This document shows, one piece after another, positions 1 to 8,335 of a stretch of DNA of 12,145 bases. Position 1 is the stretch's first letter. Each line of letters begins with the position of its first letter. The notes beneath the pieces were generated by a model. That model worked only from the letters and a program-made list of their open reading frames with translations, had not been told where the DNA came from and searched no databases. The position numbers and the translations under genes were made by a program. Source of the DNA: Bacteroidia bacterium (GTDB lineage Bacteria; Bacteroidota; Bacteroidia; Bacteroidales; UBA12481); NCBI GenBank assembly GCA_026391235.1, contig JAPLDV010000637.1:1-12145 (forward strand), given 5' to 3'.

Positions 1-1440
1 TTCCAGCGCTTTATCCAATTCGAGTCCATCCAGTGCAAGGTAATAGCTATAATTATTAAGCACTTGCAAATTATCTGGTTCCAAAATAAGCATCTGATTA
101 AAATTTTTAAAAGCTTCATCGGAATTTCCATTCCGGTACAACGATTCAGCAAGAGAAAGATAGAACTGTTTGACCAATTCGGGATTCTGACCAGGAATAC
201 TTAATCCCTTATTCAATGTTGCAATAGCTTTTGGATAATCTTTTTGGTCAATAGCAGCCATGCCTTTAAAAATGTAAAAAAGTCCCTGTCCCGGAAAATA
301 TATTAAGGCACTGTCGCTTACGCTTAGGATCTCTTTAAACTGTTGTTTCTGGTTAAGAATAAAAAGAAGGTTTTGCCAAACCTCAAAATTACCCGGATCG
401 GTTTTAATTAATTCCCGGTAAATCGGTTCCGCCTCATTCAATCTCTCCTCGGAGTACAGGTAATTAGCGTATAGCTCATCTACGGGAGGGTTGCCTTTAT
501 CAACCTGATGCAGAACCTCGATGAGTTTTATTACCTGAACATCAAGCTTGTTTTGTTTTTGCTGGTCCGATATAAAAGATTTTACGATATCGATTTTGAT
601 TGACGGATTAACGTCGGGAGAGCGAAAGCCCTGTAAGAATTCAACGAGAGCTTCGTCCTTCTTTCCGGATTGAAACAAGAATTGACCCAGAGAAAAACTG
701 ACTGCCGGATTATCAGGATTCTGGGCTTTAAGAATCTTGTACTGTCCGGTGGCCTCCTCCTTCATACCTTTAGCAGCGTAAGCTTCAGCGAGAATACCTC
801 TAATTTCATAGTCGTCCGGATATTTCTTAAGCCAGTCGATCAGCGCTTTAGCTCCTTTATCAAATTGATTGAGAGATAAATACACATCTTTCTTCCGCAC
901 GGTTCCCCATTTTGCCAGCTCTCCTTCTCCTGGTAATTTATTAATCCTTTTCAGGGCTTCCTTTTCCTGTTTTGCCTGTATGAGCATTTCGATCTCGCCG
1001 GTTAGAAAATTTTCCGATCCTGGTTCTATCTTTTGGAGTTCCCTATAAACGGGGACGCAATCGATTGGTTTTCCCTGCAACATCAGATTTTCAATCAGCA
1101 GAAGTCCGTACCATTTATTTTTTTGATCACGCTTCCAGGCATTTCTGGCATAACCGGTAGCGGCTGAGTAATCCTTTTTTTCTGAATACAGCAATCCCAA
1201 TTCGTAATAAGCAGATCCGGAAATTTGTGACAGCCCGATACATTTCTGAAAATAAGAGAACGCCTCGTCCAAATTACCCAACATTTTAGCTCGAAGTCCT
1301 TCAGCAAAATAAAATTTTAATTGAGCTTCCGCTGAGATTTTGGCGGTATCGGCAATTGTCACACCCTGTGTATACCCATTCAAACCAATCGCACCTATCA
1401 AAACCAATCCAATCAATACTTTCGTCAATTTATCCTTCAT
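1..1440 (-). CDS. Exported tetratricopeptide-repeat (TPR) protein, 3' end cut by window edge
   Basis: Reading the minus strand from the ATG at 1440 gives 480 codons with no stop before the left edge, so the C-terminus is missing. Residues 1-25 form a signal peptide (MKDKLTK, then a hydrophobic run, with likely cleavage near YTQ-G). The rest is helical TPR-like repeats: FYFAEGLRAKMLGNLDEAFSYF near residues 43-64, a SAYYELGLLYSEKKDYSAA unit near 76-94, several in the middle, and a clear NNYSYYLALDG-LELDKALE unit at the edge. TPR proteins are protein-interaction scaffolds; this one should act in the periplasm or at the outer membrane. It follows dut by 49 bases on the same strand and is probably co-transcribed with it. 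The start has purine-rich GGAAGG and GAAGG just upstream. From memory, Bacteroidales genomes carry a TPR gene after dut, followed by a DUF4292 lipoprotein and a murein hydrolase, which hints at an envelope role. The specific function is unknown. Confidence 0.88.
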   Translation of the reverse strand, partial: MKDKLTKVLIGLVLIGAIGLNGYTQGVTIADTAKISAEAQLKFYFAEGLRAKMLGNLDEAFSYFQKCIGLSQISGSAYYELGLLYSEKKDYSAATGYARNAWKRDQKNKWYGLLLIENLMLQGKPIDCVPVYRELQKIEPGSENFLTGEIEMLIQAKQEKEALKRINKLPGEGELAKWGTVRKKDVYLSLNQFDKGAKALIDWLKKYPDDYEIRGILAEAYAAKGMKEEATGQYKILKAQNPDNPAVSFSLGQFLFQSGKKDEALVEFLQGFRSPDVNPSIKIDIVKSFISDQQKQNKLDVQVIKLIEVLHQVDKGNPPVDELYANYLYSEERLNEAEPIYRELIKTDPGNFEVWQNLLFILNQKQQFKEILSVSDSALIYFPGQGLFYIFKGMAAIDQKDYPKAIATLNKGLSIPGQNPELVKQFYLSLAESLYRNGNSDEAFKNFNQMLILEPDNLQVLNNYSYYLALDGLELDKALE

Positions 1441-1489
1441 CCTTCAATCCTTCCATATTACTTGATCCTTGAGCCCTGAGCCTTGGGTT
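1441..1489. repeat. Degenerate CCTTnnn heptads between dut and the TPR gene
   Basis: The 49-base spacer reads, on the plus strand, as imperfect 7-base units. Three adjacent copies are CCTTGAG, CCCTGAG and CCTTGGG at about 1467-1487. CCTTCAT and CCTTCAA sit side by side at 1434-1447 (the first overlaps the TPR start codon), with a further CCTTCC. I see no good hairpin in it. It could be a slippage-prone spacer or coincidence in a pyrimidine-rich stretch. Confidence 0.35.
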
Positions 1490-1924
1490 TTACTTATTCC
1501 CTGTATGGCCAAATCCTCCCGCCCCACGGTCAGTTTCGGCAAGATTTTCGACCTGATTCCATGATATTGTTTCATGCTTATTGATAATCATCTGGCAGAT
1601 TCGTTCCCCGTCTTCAATCACCACATCCCCGCCCGACAAGTTTATCAGGATAATCCCGACCTCGCCCCGGTAATCCGCATCGATGGTACCTGGACTATTC
1701 AGTATGGATATTCCCCGTTTCAGGGCCATGCCGCTACGCGGACGTATCTGTGCCTCAAAGCCTTGCGGCAGCTCGATAAACAGTCCGGTGGTAATAAGCT
1801 TTCTCTCCAGATGCTTCATTACCACCGGTGCTTCCAGGTTGGCCCGGATATCCATCCCCGCCGAAAGCTCAGTGCTATAGGCCGGAAGCTCATGCTTTGA
1901 ATGATTCACAATTTTCACCTTCAT
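1490..1924 (-). CDS. dut: Deoxyuridine 5'-triphosphate nucleotidohydrolase (dUTPase)
   Basis: Trimeric all-beta dUTPase that hydrolyses dUTP to dUMP and pyrophosphate, keeping uracil out of DNA and supplying dUMP for thymidylate synthesis; cytosolic. At 144 residues it has normal length, and all five family motifs are present in order: AGMDIRA (22-28), RPRSGMA (61-67), [11 protein letters not shown] (79-89, with D82 the expected catalytic water-positioning Asp and Y85 the uracil-discriminating Tyr), GERICQM (106-112) and the glycine-rich C-terminal arm [10 protein letters not shown] (133-142). The ATG start is followed directly by the typical first strand (MKVKIVN). It lies 23 bases after the flippase stop and 49 before the TPR gene on the same strand, so an operon is likely. 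Plus-strand frames over this gene are shadows. Confidence 0.97.
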   Translation of the reverse strand: MKVKIVNHSKHELPAYSTELSAGMDIRANLEAPVVMKHLERKLITTGLFIELPQGFEAQIRPRSGMALKRGISILNSPGTIDADYRGEVGIILINLSGGDVVIEDGERICQMIINKHETISWNQVENLAETDRGAGGFGHTGNK

Positions 1925-1947
1925 AAAACGAACATTTTTATCATAAG

Positions 1948-3435
1948 TTATTTACTGCCCCTATTTCTGATCTGCAGATAGATGGATCTAACCATCGTTT
2001 TCTCCTTTAACCCCACAATCACAATGAAAACCAGCATTAATAAACCATCCCAGGCTACCCTGATCATCAAGTTATCGGGCTTGACCAGGACTGATATTCC
2101 GTACAGTACCAACGCCAAAACGGTCCAAACAATCATTATGCCGGTCTGATAAGGAACAGGATAAACTTTCCGGCCCCAGAAGTAGGAGATTATCATCATG
2201 CTGGTGTAGCAGGCAAGCGTTGCCCAGGCAGCGCCCATATATCCGATCACCGGAACCAGCAACAGGTTCAGCACAATGGTTATAAGGGCCCCGGCCGATG
2301 CCATGATGGCTGCGTAGCGGGTGAGATCCTTCAATTTATACCAGACCGACAGGTTATAATATACCCCCAGGAAGAAATTGCCCAGCAGGACAATTGGCAC
2401 GACAGCAATGCCCTGCCAGAAATCCTTTTGCCGAAGAAGTACAACCTTGAAAATATCAATGTTAAGGGAAGTGATTAAAAACAGGCATAACCCGGTGATT
2501 ACAAAGTACTTCATTACAAGGGCATAGGTTTCTTCGGCATTTTTGTCTTTTGATACCTTGAACAGAAACGGCTCAAAAGCGTATCGGAACATCTGTATGA
2601 ACAAGGTCATCAGAACAGCTATCCGGTAATTGGATGAATAGATCCCGACCTGCCCCTGATCACCGGTAATCAGCTTTACAAAAATTTTATCCCCGGAATC
2701 ATTGATGGAACCAGCCAGTCCGACAAGAACCAGCGGTGCGGAGTATGCCAGCAGCTTACCCATGAAAACCCGGTCGAACTTCCACCGGAAAAACCGGAAC
2801 TCAGGAATCAGAAGCAATAGCATGAAAGCGCTGGTCAGCAGGTTGGCGAAGAATACATACCCGACACCCAACTCCGGGTCATACAACCAGCCGGGTAAAC
2901 CTCCCGTAATCTTATCGATCCAGGGAAATATCACCAGAAAAATTATGACTAATCCAATGTTTATAAAGACATTGGCTATTTTGAGTTTGGCAAACCGCCG
3001 GGCCTTTCCATCCTGACGGATCTTTGCAAAGGGTACCAGGGCAATGGAGTCGATCGCCACGATCCAGGCCATCCAGAGGATATAATTCTGATTGTTGCTA
3101 TAGTGTATCAGATTGGAAATCTTATCGATAGAGACATAAATCAGGACCATCCAGATGATAGCCAGTATACCTATTAACCCGGTGGCATGACTGAACGCCT
3201 TCCGGATGGCTTCCTTATCTTTGGCAAAACGGAAAAATCCTGATTCCATGCCGAACTCAATAATAACCAAAGCCATTGCCAGCCAGGCATACAGCTCACT
3301 CAGAATTCCATAGGGACTGGTGCCGAAAAGCCATGTGTAAAAACTGGTCAGGACCAGGAAATTCAGCACCCTCGGCAGGATGCTTCCCAATCCGTAGATC
3401 ATTGTCTGACCCGCCAGCTGTTTAACCTGATTCAA
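1948..3435 (-). CDS. Polysaccharide/lipid-linked oligosaccharide flippase (MOP superfamily, Wzx/RfbX-like)
   Basis: A 495-residue integral inner-membrane protein with about 12-14 hydrophobic segments spread along its length and short basic loops. It fits the polysaccharide biosynthesis/MATE-type MOP flippases that move undecaprenyl-linked sugar units to the periplasmic face. The N-terminus ([16 protein letters not shown]) matches the usual first helix, where a 'tiyGlgsil.r' pattern is common. Substrate cannot be told: there are no glycosyltransferases nearby, so it is not in a visible O-antigen or capsule cluster, and a lipid II or exopolysaccharide role is equally open. The reading starts at a TTG (3433-3435), because an in-frame TAA lies five codons upstream and no ATG occurs between. 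The first in-frame ATG is codon 12 (3402), which would trim the conserved N-terminus slightly. It heads a likely flippase-dut-TPR transcription unit; a TAAATTTG box lies just upstream. Confidence 0.9.
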   Translation of the reverse strand: MNQVKQLAGQTMIYGLGSILPRVLNFLVLTSFYTWLFGTSPYGILSELYAWLAMALVIIEFGMESGFFRFAKDKEAIRKAFSHATGLIGILAIIWMVLIYVSIDKISNLIHYSNNQNYILWMAWIVAIDSIALVPFAKIRQDGKARRFAKLKIANVFINIGLVIIFLVIFPWIDKITGGLPGWLYDPELGVGYVFFANLLTSAFMLLLLIPEFRFFRWKFDRVFMGKLLAYSAPLVLVGLAGSINDSGDKIFVKLITGDQGQVGIYSSNYRIAVLMTLFIQMFRYAFEPFLFKVSKDKNAEETYALVMKYFVITGLCLFLITSLNIDIFKVVLLRQKDFWQGIAVVPIVLLGNFFLGVYYNLSVWYKLKDLTRYAAIMASAGALITIVLNLLLVPVIGYMGAAWATLACYTSMMIISYFWGRKVYPVPYQTGIMIVWTVLALVLYGISVLVKPDNLMIRVAWDGLLMLVFIVIVGLKEKTMVRSIYLQIRNRGSK

Positions 3436-3457
3436 TTGCCCCCAGTTTTAATCCGGT

Positions 3458-3465
3458 CAAATTTA
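3458..3465 (-). promoter_or_regulatory. Candidate Bacteroidota -7 box for flippase-dut-TPR
   Basis: On the minus strand this reads TAAATTTG, an exact match to the Bacteroidota sigma-ABfr -7 consensus TAnnTTTG, with 22 bases between it and the TTG start of the flippase. It lies in the 38-base gap after the M24 peptidase gene. I do not see a TTTG -33 element at the usual spacing, so this rests on the -7 box alone. It would give the flippase group its own short-leader transcript. Confidence 0.35.
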
Positions 3466-3473
3466 GGAAGAAT

Positions 3474-4742
3474 CTACAGAGTATCACTGAGTATATCATC
3501 GATCGACAAGCAAGGCATGCCGCCGAGGATTTTACAGCCATTATCGGTAACAACCAGTGAATCTTCGATCCTGACCCCTAATTTCCCGTACAGGTATAGT
3601 CCGGGTTCATTCGTAAACGTCATTCCGGTGGTCATTTTGAGTGGATTGTTCTTTACCAGGTATGGAAATTCATGGCCCTCAATACCGATTCCATGGCCCA
3701 GTCGGTGTGTAAAATATTCATAATCTGCCCCATACCCTCCTTTGGCCATTTCCTTGCGGGCTGCCTTGTCGACATCGCCGCAAATGGCACCGTTTGTGAT
3801 CGCTTTAAATGCTGCCTGCTGGGCATTCCACACAGTCACAAATACCTTTTTAAGTTCATCCGACGGCTTGCCCAAAACAGCAGTACGGGTAACATCTGAT
3901 TTATAACCTTTTACAGAGCAGCCACCATCAACAACAACTACATCGCCATGCTGCAGGTTTCTGATATTTCTTGTTCCGTGGGGGAAAGCTGCATTGGTTC
4001 CGAACAGAGCAAAGCCACCTCCGGAAGCTCCCAGCTCAGTATGCGCCTTTTGGATAATCTGGCTAAGGTCACCGGTGGTCATGCCTTCCTTCAGCCGGGA
4101 GAACCCTTGTTTAAAAGCCAGCTTGGTGATACGGTTTGCCATATCCATTAAAATGATCTCCTTTTCCGATTTAACGGCACGGGTATTTTCGGTAATCACG
4201 GATCCATCAACTACCTGAACACCGCCGGCACGCCGTAATCCCTCGTTGACAAAACTCCTGGCATTGGGATCGATCCCGATTTTACCCGATGCTTTAGATA
4301 TTTTTTTAAGATAATCGGGAAAAAGAGAGTAGGGGCTTTCATGTTCCTGCCATACCCGGATATCATTGCCATATTCAATAACCTCCTCGGCTCTTTGCTT
4401 TTCAAAGGCAGGGCAGATCCACACGATATCGGCATGCGGACTCAGCAGGAACCCGAAAACACGCTCACTGCTCCACCACGCTGTATTGGTAAAATATGAA
4501 AGGTTGTTGCCTCCCTCAACAAAAAGTGCATCGATTCCGGATTTGATCAGCCATTCCTTTGCCTTCTCCTGCCGTGCCAGGTAATCATCACGGGTAATAT
4601 CGGGCAGGTTTTTTGTCAGGTCATCCTGATTGATCGGACCTGTAGTTTCAATATGCTTGTTTTCTGCGCTGACCGAAACTCCCGCAGCAATTCCAAATGC
4701 CGAAACAGCAGCCGTTTTAAGGAAATCCCTTCGGTTGTTCAT
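3474..4742 (-). CDS. M24 family metallopeptidase (Xaa-Pro aminopeptidase/prolidase-like) with Tat signal
   Basis: A 422-residue protein with an N-terminal creatinase/prolidase-type domain (about 50-190) and a C-terminal 'pita-bread' M24 catalytic domain (about 195-415). All five expected dinuclear-metal ligands are visible: D272 (VVVDGG), D283 (SDVTR), H350 (HRLGHGIG), E379 (NEPGLYL) and E393 (RIEDS). The active-site histidines H255 (FPHG) and H357 (GHEFP) are also there, so it should be an active enzyme cleaving a residue before proline, or a related dipeptidase. Residues 1-26 carry a twin-arginine motif (NRRDFLKTAA) and a hydrophobic stretch ending VSVSA, so it is predicted to be exported folded by Tat. 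Most M24 enzymes are cytosolic, which makes this notable. The gene stands 119 bases after hemW and 38 before the flippase. The exact substrate cannot be read from sequence. Confidence 0.92.
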   Translation of the reverse strand: MNNRRDFLKTAAVSAFGIAAGVSVSAENKHIETTGPINQDDLTKNLPDITRDDYLARQEKAKEWLIKSGIDALFVEGGNNLSYFTNTAWWSSERVFGFLLSPHADIVWICPAFEKQRAEEVIEYGNDIRVWQEHESPYSLFPDYLKKISKASGKIGIDPNARSFVNEGLRRAGGVQVVDGSVITENTRAVKSEKEIILMDMANRITKLAFKQGFSRLKEGMTTGDLSQIIQKAHTELGASGGGFALFGTNAAFPHGTRNIRNLQHGDVVVVDGGCSVKGYKSDVTRTAVLGKPSDELKKVFVTVWNAQQAAFKAITNGAICGDVDKAARKEMAKGGYGADYEYFTHRLGHGIGIEGHEFPYLVKNNPLKMTTGMTFTNEPGLYLYGKLGVRIEDSLVVTDNGCKILGGMPCLSIDDILSDTL

Positions 4743-4861
4743 GGCTTAAATATTTTGGATCAAGATATTAATAAATTTAAAACTGATGATAAACGATAGC
4801 TGTTCGTACTTTTTGTATCAGGAAAAGCTATATCCGAACTCTATGCGATTGTACCGGATGG

Positions 4862-5989
4862 TTATCTGATCAGGAATAGGTCGGACAGTATACCATCCGA
4901 ATGAAACCAGGCAATTTTATCGAAAAAGATCCGGTTGTTTTTATAAACCAGATGACCATTTTTGAGGTGTTTTTCGGCCATGGTTAAGAGCTCAAACCAT
5001 CCGGACTCTCCGAAACTATTTATGAAATCAGCAGAATCGATGCCCCGGCATGTTCTTAGACGGGTCATCACAAATTCGTTACGGTGCATAAACGGATCAA
5101 TGTTTTCGCCTTTGGGCTGTTTAGCACTATTGATGTTGCCTGTATATCTTGCGAGGCTAGCTGCGTTCCAGTGCCGCTGAGTTCCGTTAAAGGAATGCGC
5201 CGAAGGACCGAGCCCCAGGTAACTGTTTCCACACCAATACTTTGAATTATGACGGCTATACTGTCCATACCTGGCAAAATTCGAAATCTCGTATTGTTCA
5301 AAGCCATTGTCTTCAAGAATCGTTAGCAGCATCCTGTATTGCTCAACGCTCTGCTCATCGGGCATTTCAGTAAACATTCCCGACTTTTTAAGCCTTCCGA
5401 ACCGGGTAGCCGGCTCAATAGTCAAATGATAAGCCGAAATATGACCGGCAGGTAAACCGGCAGCAATCATAAGGTTATGCTCCCACTGCATTGAAGTCAT
5501 TCCCGGAATGCCATAAATCAGGTCGAGGCTGATATTATCGAACCCGCCACTGGCAGCCATTCTAACCGCGTGGATAGCCTGCGCTGCATCATGCCTGCGA
5601 TTCATCAATTTCAGATGCTCATCAAAAAAAGACTGTGTTCCGATACTGATCCGGTTGAAACCCATGTTTCTATATTGCTCCAATCTTTCCCTGTCAAGAT
5701 CCTCAGGGTTGGCTTCTATAGTGATTTCGGCATCTTTGTGCACCTCAAACAGCTCCTTCAATCGTTTCAGGATAACCCTGAGTTGCGCAGGATTGAGAAG
5801 GGTAGGGGTGCCACCTCCGAAATATATTGTATCTACCTGTTTATTCGTCAGATAGTCATACCGGAAAGCCACTTCTTTAAGCAATGCCTGAACAAATCCA
5901 TTATACCCTTCACTTTTCGTAACTGAGTAAAAATCACAATAATAACACTTACTTTTACAAAATGGAATATGTAAATAGATGCCACTCAT
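4862..5989 (-). CDS. hemW: HemW, radical SAM heme chaperone
   Basis: A 375-residue radical SAM protein. The N-terminus IYLHIPFCKSKCYYCDFYS has cysteines C11, C15 and C18 for the [4Fe-4S] cluster. The residue after YCD is Phe, as in HemW, rather than the extra Cys of the coproporphyrinogen dehydrogenase HemN (CxxxCxxCxC). GGGTPTLL at 58-65 is the SAM-binding glycine motif, and EANPEDL, SIGTQSF and DLIYGIPG follow in the expected order; the C-terminal part matches the HemW_C region. HemW-type proteins bind heme and hand it to respiratory enzymes, and they have often been misnamed oxygen-independent coproporphyrinogen III oxidase. The ATG start is immediately before the conserved N-terminus. Only 64 bases separate it from the divergent VanZ-like gene, so the two probably share a promoter region. 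No other heme gene is in the window. Confidence 0.93.
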   Translation of the reverse strand: MSGIYLHIPFCKSKCYYCDFYSVTKSEGYNGFVQALLKEVAFRYDYLTNKQVDTIYFGGGTPTLLNPAQLRVILKRLKELFEVHKDAEITIEANPEDLDRERLEQYRNMGFNRISIGTQSFFDEHLKLMNRRHDAAQAIHAVRMAASGGFDNISLDLIYGIPGMTSMQWEHNLMIAAGLPAGHISAYHLTIEPATRFGRLKKSGMFTEMPDEQSVEQYRMLLTILEDNGFEQYEISNFARYGQYSRHNSKYWCGNSYLGLGPSAHSFNGTQRHWNAASLARYTGNINSAKQPKGENIDPFMHRNEFVMTRLRTCRGIDSADFINSFGESGWFELLTMAEKHLKNGHLVYKNNRIFFDKIAWFHSDGILSDLFLIR

Positions 5990-6053
5990 GAGAACCGGGT
6001 TAGAGTAAATTGCACATTTTAATTAATATTGAAGTATAATATTTCTCTCCTTA

Positions 6054-6455
6054 ATGATACGAAAGTTATTTATTATTAGCCTGATCTGGTCCCTGTTGAT
6101 TCTGATACTGTGTGCCATTCCGGGAGGTTCCCTGCCCAGGAGTCCGATATTCAACATACCCAATTTTGATAAGATTGTTCACGCATTACTCTATTTTCCT
6201 CTTGCATTTTTCCTGGGTGCGGAGTTTGATCTCTCAAAAAAAAGCATTCTGCGTGTTGCGGGTCCTCTGCTCACCATGTTTGTTGTTGCGATATATGGCG
6301 GGCTGATTGAATTCCTTCAGGAGTATTTATTTATTAAGCGCTCATCGGATATAGTGGATTTTTTGGCTGATATGATTGGGGGGCTGGCAGGCCTTTCCAT
6401 TTATTACCTGTTTTTCAGGCCCTTTTTCCACAGGTTATTGGTGCGCAAGCCTTAA
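6054..6455 (+). CDS. VanZ-like family small membrane protein
   Basis: A 133-residue protein with four predicted membrane helices (about 5-23, 41-57, 67-90 and 107-126). It carries the VanZ-like pattern: a first helix ending in CAIPGGSLP, then NFDKIVHALLYFPLAF (D39, K40, H43), then IEFLQEYLFIKRSSDIVDFLADMIGG, with the conserved E86, Q89, R96, D99, D102 and D106. The family is named for the teicoplanin-resistance accessory protein VanZ, but most members are uncharacterised membrane proteins, and there is no reason to call this one a resistance gene. It is the only plus-strand gene in the left arm. It is divergent from hemW, and its stop codon overlaps the lutB stop on the other strand. Confidence 0.85.
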   Translation: MIRKLFIISLIWSLLILILCAIPGGSLPRSPIFNIPNFDKIVHALLYFPLAFFLGAEFDLSKKSILRVAGPLLTMFVVAIYGGLIEFLQEYLFIKRSSDIVDFLADMIGGLAGLSIYYLFFRPFFHRLLVRKP

Positions 6456-7828
6456 AATTCTTTTTTCTTCCAGGTTTGATGAAACGATTCCTTGGCAAAA
6501 ACAAGTGGCTCCCGCCTGGGTCCCCAAACTTTTTGGCCGATGGTGTTCATCGCTCTGTTTTTCCATTTCGTATTAACCCTTTCCAAGCGCCGCCGCTTGA
6601 GCATGTATTTCTTGTAATTGCGGAAGAAAAACCTTTCTACCCCCAGGTTATCGGAAGATTCTACAATTTTATGTCTGTTGGTTAGTAAAAGCTTGTGTAA
6701 AGGAATCTTAACCGGGCATGCATCGGTGCATTTGCCGCAAAGGCTGGATGCAAAATTGAGAAATCCCATATCCTGGCAGCCATCCAAATACATAGATATT
6801 ACAGAACCTATGGGGCCTGTGTAGGTAGTCTGATAAGTATGCCCGCCTATATTCTTATATACCGGGCAGACATTCGAACAGGCTCCGCAGCGGATGCATT
6901 TCAAGGCAGGATTCATTTCCAGATCCTGAAACAGTCGTGTTCGGCCACCATCGAACAAAATGACGATCATACGTTCAGGGCCGTCACCTTCGGTTGCTTT
7001 GGCCGGGCCCGACAAAATGGAATTATAGGCCGATACATGCTGACCGGTACCATAAACGGCCAGCAATGGCCAGAACAGATCAAGATCACCGAGTTCAGGT
7101 ACTATCCTTTCAATCCCGGCAATAACAATTAATGTTTTTGGCCACGAAAAGGTCAGCATACCATTTCCTTCATTTTCGGTCAACCCAACTGATCCGGTTT
7201 CTGCAATGAGAAAATTGGCGCCTGTAATTCCCATTTGAGCGCTCATGAATTTGTCACGCAGGAATGATCTCACAAAATCTGTGATAACCTCTGGCGTGGA
7301 ACCGGGTTCGAGTCCAAATTTCTGGTTGAAGAGTTCGGCAACATTTTCTTTCGACTTATGCATGGCCGGAGTCAGGATGTGATATGGTTTCTCCCCGGCA
7401 AGCTGAACGATGAATTCGCCTAAATCAGTTTCAAAGGCTTCAACCTTATTCTTTTTCAAAAAATGATTGATTTCAAGCTCCTCCGATAGCATTGATTTCA
7501 TTTTAACAACTGTTCTAACGTCCTCTGAAGCTATGACCTTGCCGATTATCTTTAAAACATCATCAGAGCCGGAGGCCCATTCTACTTCGCATCCATTTCC
7601 TCTCGCATTCTTTTCAAACCTAACCAGTAAATGTTCAAACTCCTGAAGACAGTACTCCTTAATTTTTGAAGCTTGTTCACGGGCATTGTCCAGATCATTG
7701 AAAAAAAGCTTGCCTTTTAATACAGCCTTATCGTACTGCCCGACATTATAGGTCAGAATCCTCCGGTGATCGCGATCAAAAGCAACCTTTTCTGATTTTG
7801 CGTGGAAAATTTTCAACTTGCTTTCCAT
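6452..7828 (-). CDS. lutB: LutB-type lactate utilisation iron-sulfur protein
   Basis: A 458-residue protein with an N-terminal LUD domain (about 65-300; signature ETGSVGLTENEGN at 210-222) and a C-terminal ferredoxin-like region with CIRCGACSNVCP (C311, C314, C317, C321) and CGKCTDACP (C364, C367, C371). The tail past about 395 is basic. LutB is the subunit of the cytosolic LutABC complex thought to pass electrons from L-lactate oxidation through its Fe-S clusters. Length and domain order fit the family. It begins 6 bases after the rpiB stop on the same strand, so the two are probably co-transcribed. lutA (two CCG domains) and lutC (LUD only) would normally adjoin it, but upstream is rpiB and downstream is a convergent VanZ-like gene; partners may lie elsewhere in the genome. 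Its stop shares bases with the VanZ-like stop. Confidence 0.9.
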   Translation of the reverse strand: MESKLKIFHAKSEKVAFDRDHRRILTYNVGQYDKAVLKGKLFFNDLDNAREQASKIKEYCLQEFEHLLVRFEKNARGNGCEVEWASGSDDVLKIIGKVIASEDVRTVVKMKSMLSEELEINHFLKKNKVEAFETDLGEFIVQLAGEKPYHILTPAMHKSKENVAELFNQKFGLEPGSTPEVITDFVRSFLRDKFMSAQMGITGANFLIAETGSVGLTENEGNGMLTFSWPKTLIVIAGIERIVPELGDLDLFWPLLAVYGTGQHVSAYNSILSGPAKATEGDGPERMIVILFDGGRTRLFQDLEMNPALKCIRCGACSNVCPVYKNIGGHTYQTTYTGPIGSVISMYLDGCQDMGFLNFASSLCGKCTDACPVKIPLHKLLLTNRHKIVESSDNLGVERFFFRNYKKYMLKRRRLERVNTKWKNRAMNTIGQKVWGPRREPLVFAKESFHQTWKKKEF

Positions 7829-7834
7829 AGACTG

Positions 7835-8287
7835 TCAACTGTTTATCGGAATTTTCTGTATCCTTTTGCTGTGGCGCCCCCCCTCAAAATCAGTCTCAAG
7901 AAATTCTCTGACAATGACCTGTGCTTCGGAAAGAACCAGGAATCTTGCAGGTAAAGCACAGATATTTGAATCGTTATGTCGACGGGCCAGACTGGCGATT
8001 TCTTTGTTCCAGCAAAGTGCCGAACGTATCTTTGGATGTTTATTTACCACCATATTAATACCGTTTCCACTTCCGCACAAGCTAATCCCATACTTGCAGG
8101 AACCGTTTGAAACAGCAATTGCCAATGGATGAGCAAAATCGGGATAATCACAGCTCTCTGGTGAATTACATCCAAAATCCATAACCTGGTAACCCTCACC
8201 GATTAACCAGTTTCGCAGGTACTCCTTCATTTGATAACCGGCATGGTCAGATGCCAATCCGATCTTTTCGAATAACTTTTTTTCCAC
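7835..8287 (-). CDS. rpiB: Ribose-5-phosphate isomerase B
   Basis: A 150-residue RpiB/LacAB-family isomerase interconverting ribose 5-phosphate and ribulose 5-phosphate in the pentose phosphate pathway; cytosolic. Family residues are all visible: SDHAG (13-17, with D14 and H15 at the substrate), DYPDFAH (47-53), CGSGNGI with the expected catalytic C71, RHN (H104, N105), and the phosphate-binding region GGRHSKRI with R138 and R142. Length is normal. The start codon is GTG (8285-8287) with an AGAGG six bases upstream; no in-frame ATG gives a better N-terminus. It is the first gene of a likely rpiB-lutB unit reading left out of the large AT-rich gap, with a candidate TAAATTTG promoter box 48 bases upstream. 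In many Bacteroidota I recall rpiB next to transketolase, which is not the case here. Confidence 0.95.
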   Translation of the reverse strand: MEKKLFEKIGLASDHAGYQMKEYLRNWLIGEGYQVMDFGCNSPESCDYPDFAHPLAIAVSNGSCKYGISLCGSGNGINMVVNKHPKIRSALCWNKEIASLARRHNDSNICALPARFLVLSEAQVIVREFLETDFEGGRHSKRIQKIPINS

Positions 8288-8335
8288 AATTAACCTCTTT
8301 TTTTAACCCTTCTCAAAACCTCCTCATTATCAATG

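Noticed and set aside
670..879. Plus-strand 69-codon and minus-strand 70-codon (1095-1307) frames in the first 1.4 kb
   Set aside because: The minus-strand frame from 1440 to the left edge is open for 480 codons and encodes TPR repeats, so these are shadows of it.
1574..1900. 108-codon plus-strand frame opposite dut
   Set aside because: It lies wholly antisense to a complete dUTPase with all five motifs; its translation shows no domain-like pattern.
4211..5316. Minus-strand frames of 74 and 82 codons inside the M24 peptidase and hemW
   Set aside because: They are out-of-frame readings of strongly supported genes and have no start context or recognisable motif.
5570..5926. 118-codon plus-strand frame opposite the hemW N-terminal region
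   Set aside because: It is antisense to the radical SAM core; no motif or homology pattern is visible.
4862..5989. Oxygen-independent coproporphyrinogen III oxidase (HemN)
   Set aside because: The motif is CxxxCxxC followed by D-F, without HemN's extra cysteine, which fits HemW.
6054..6455. Glycopeptide resistance gene vanZ
   Set aside because: Only the broad VanZ-like family is supported; no other van genes are present and most family members have no link to resistance.
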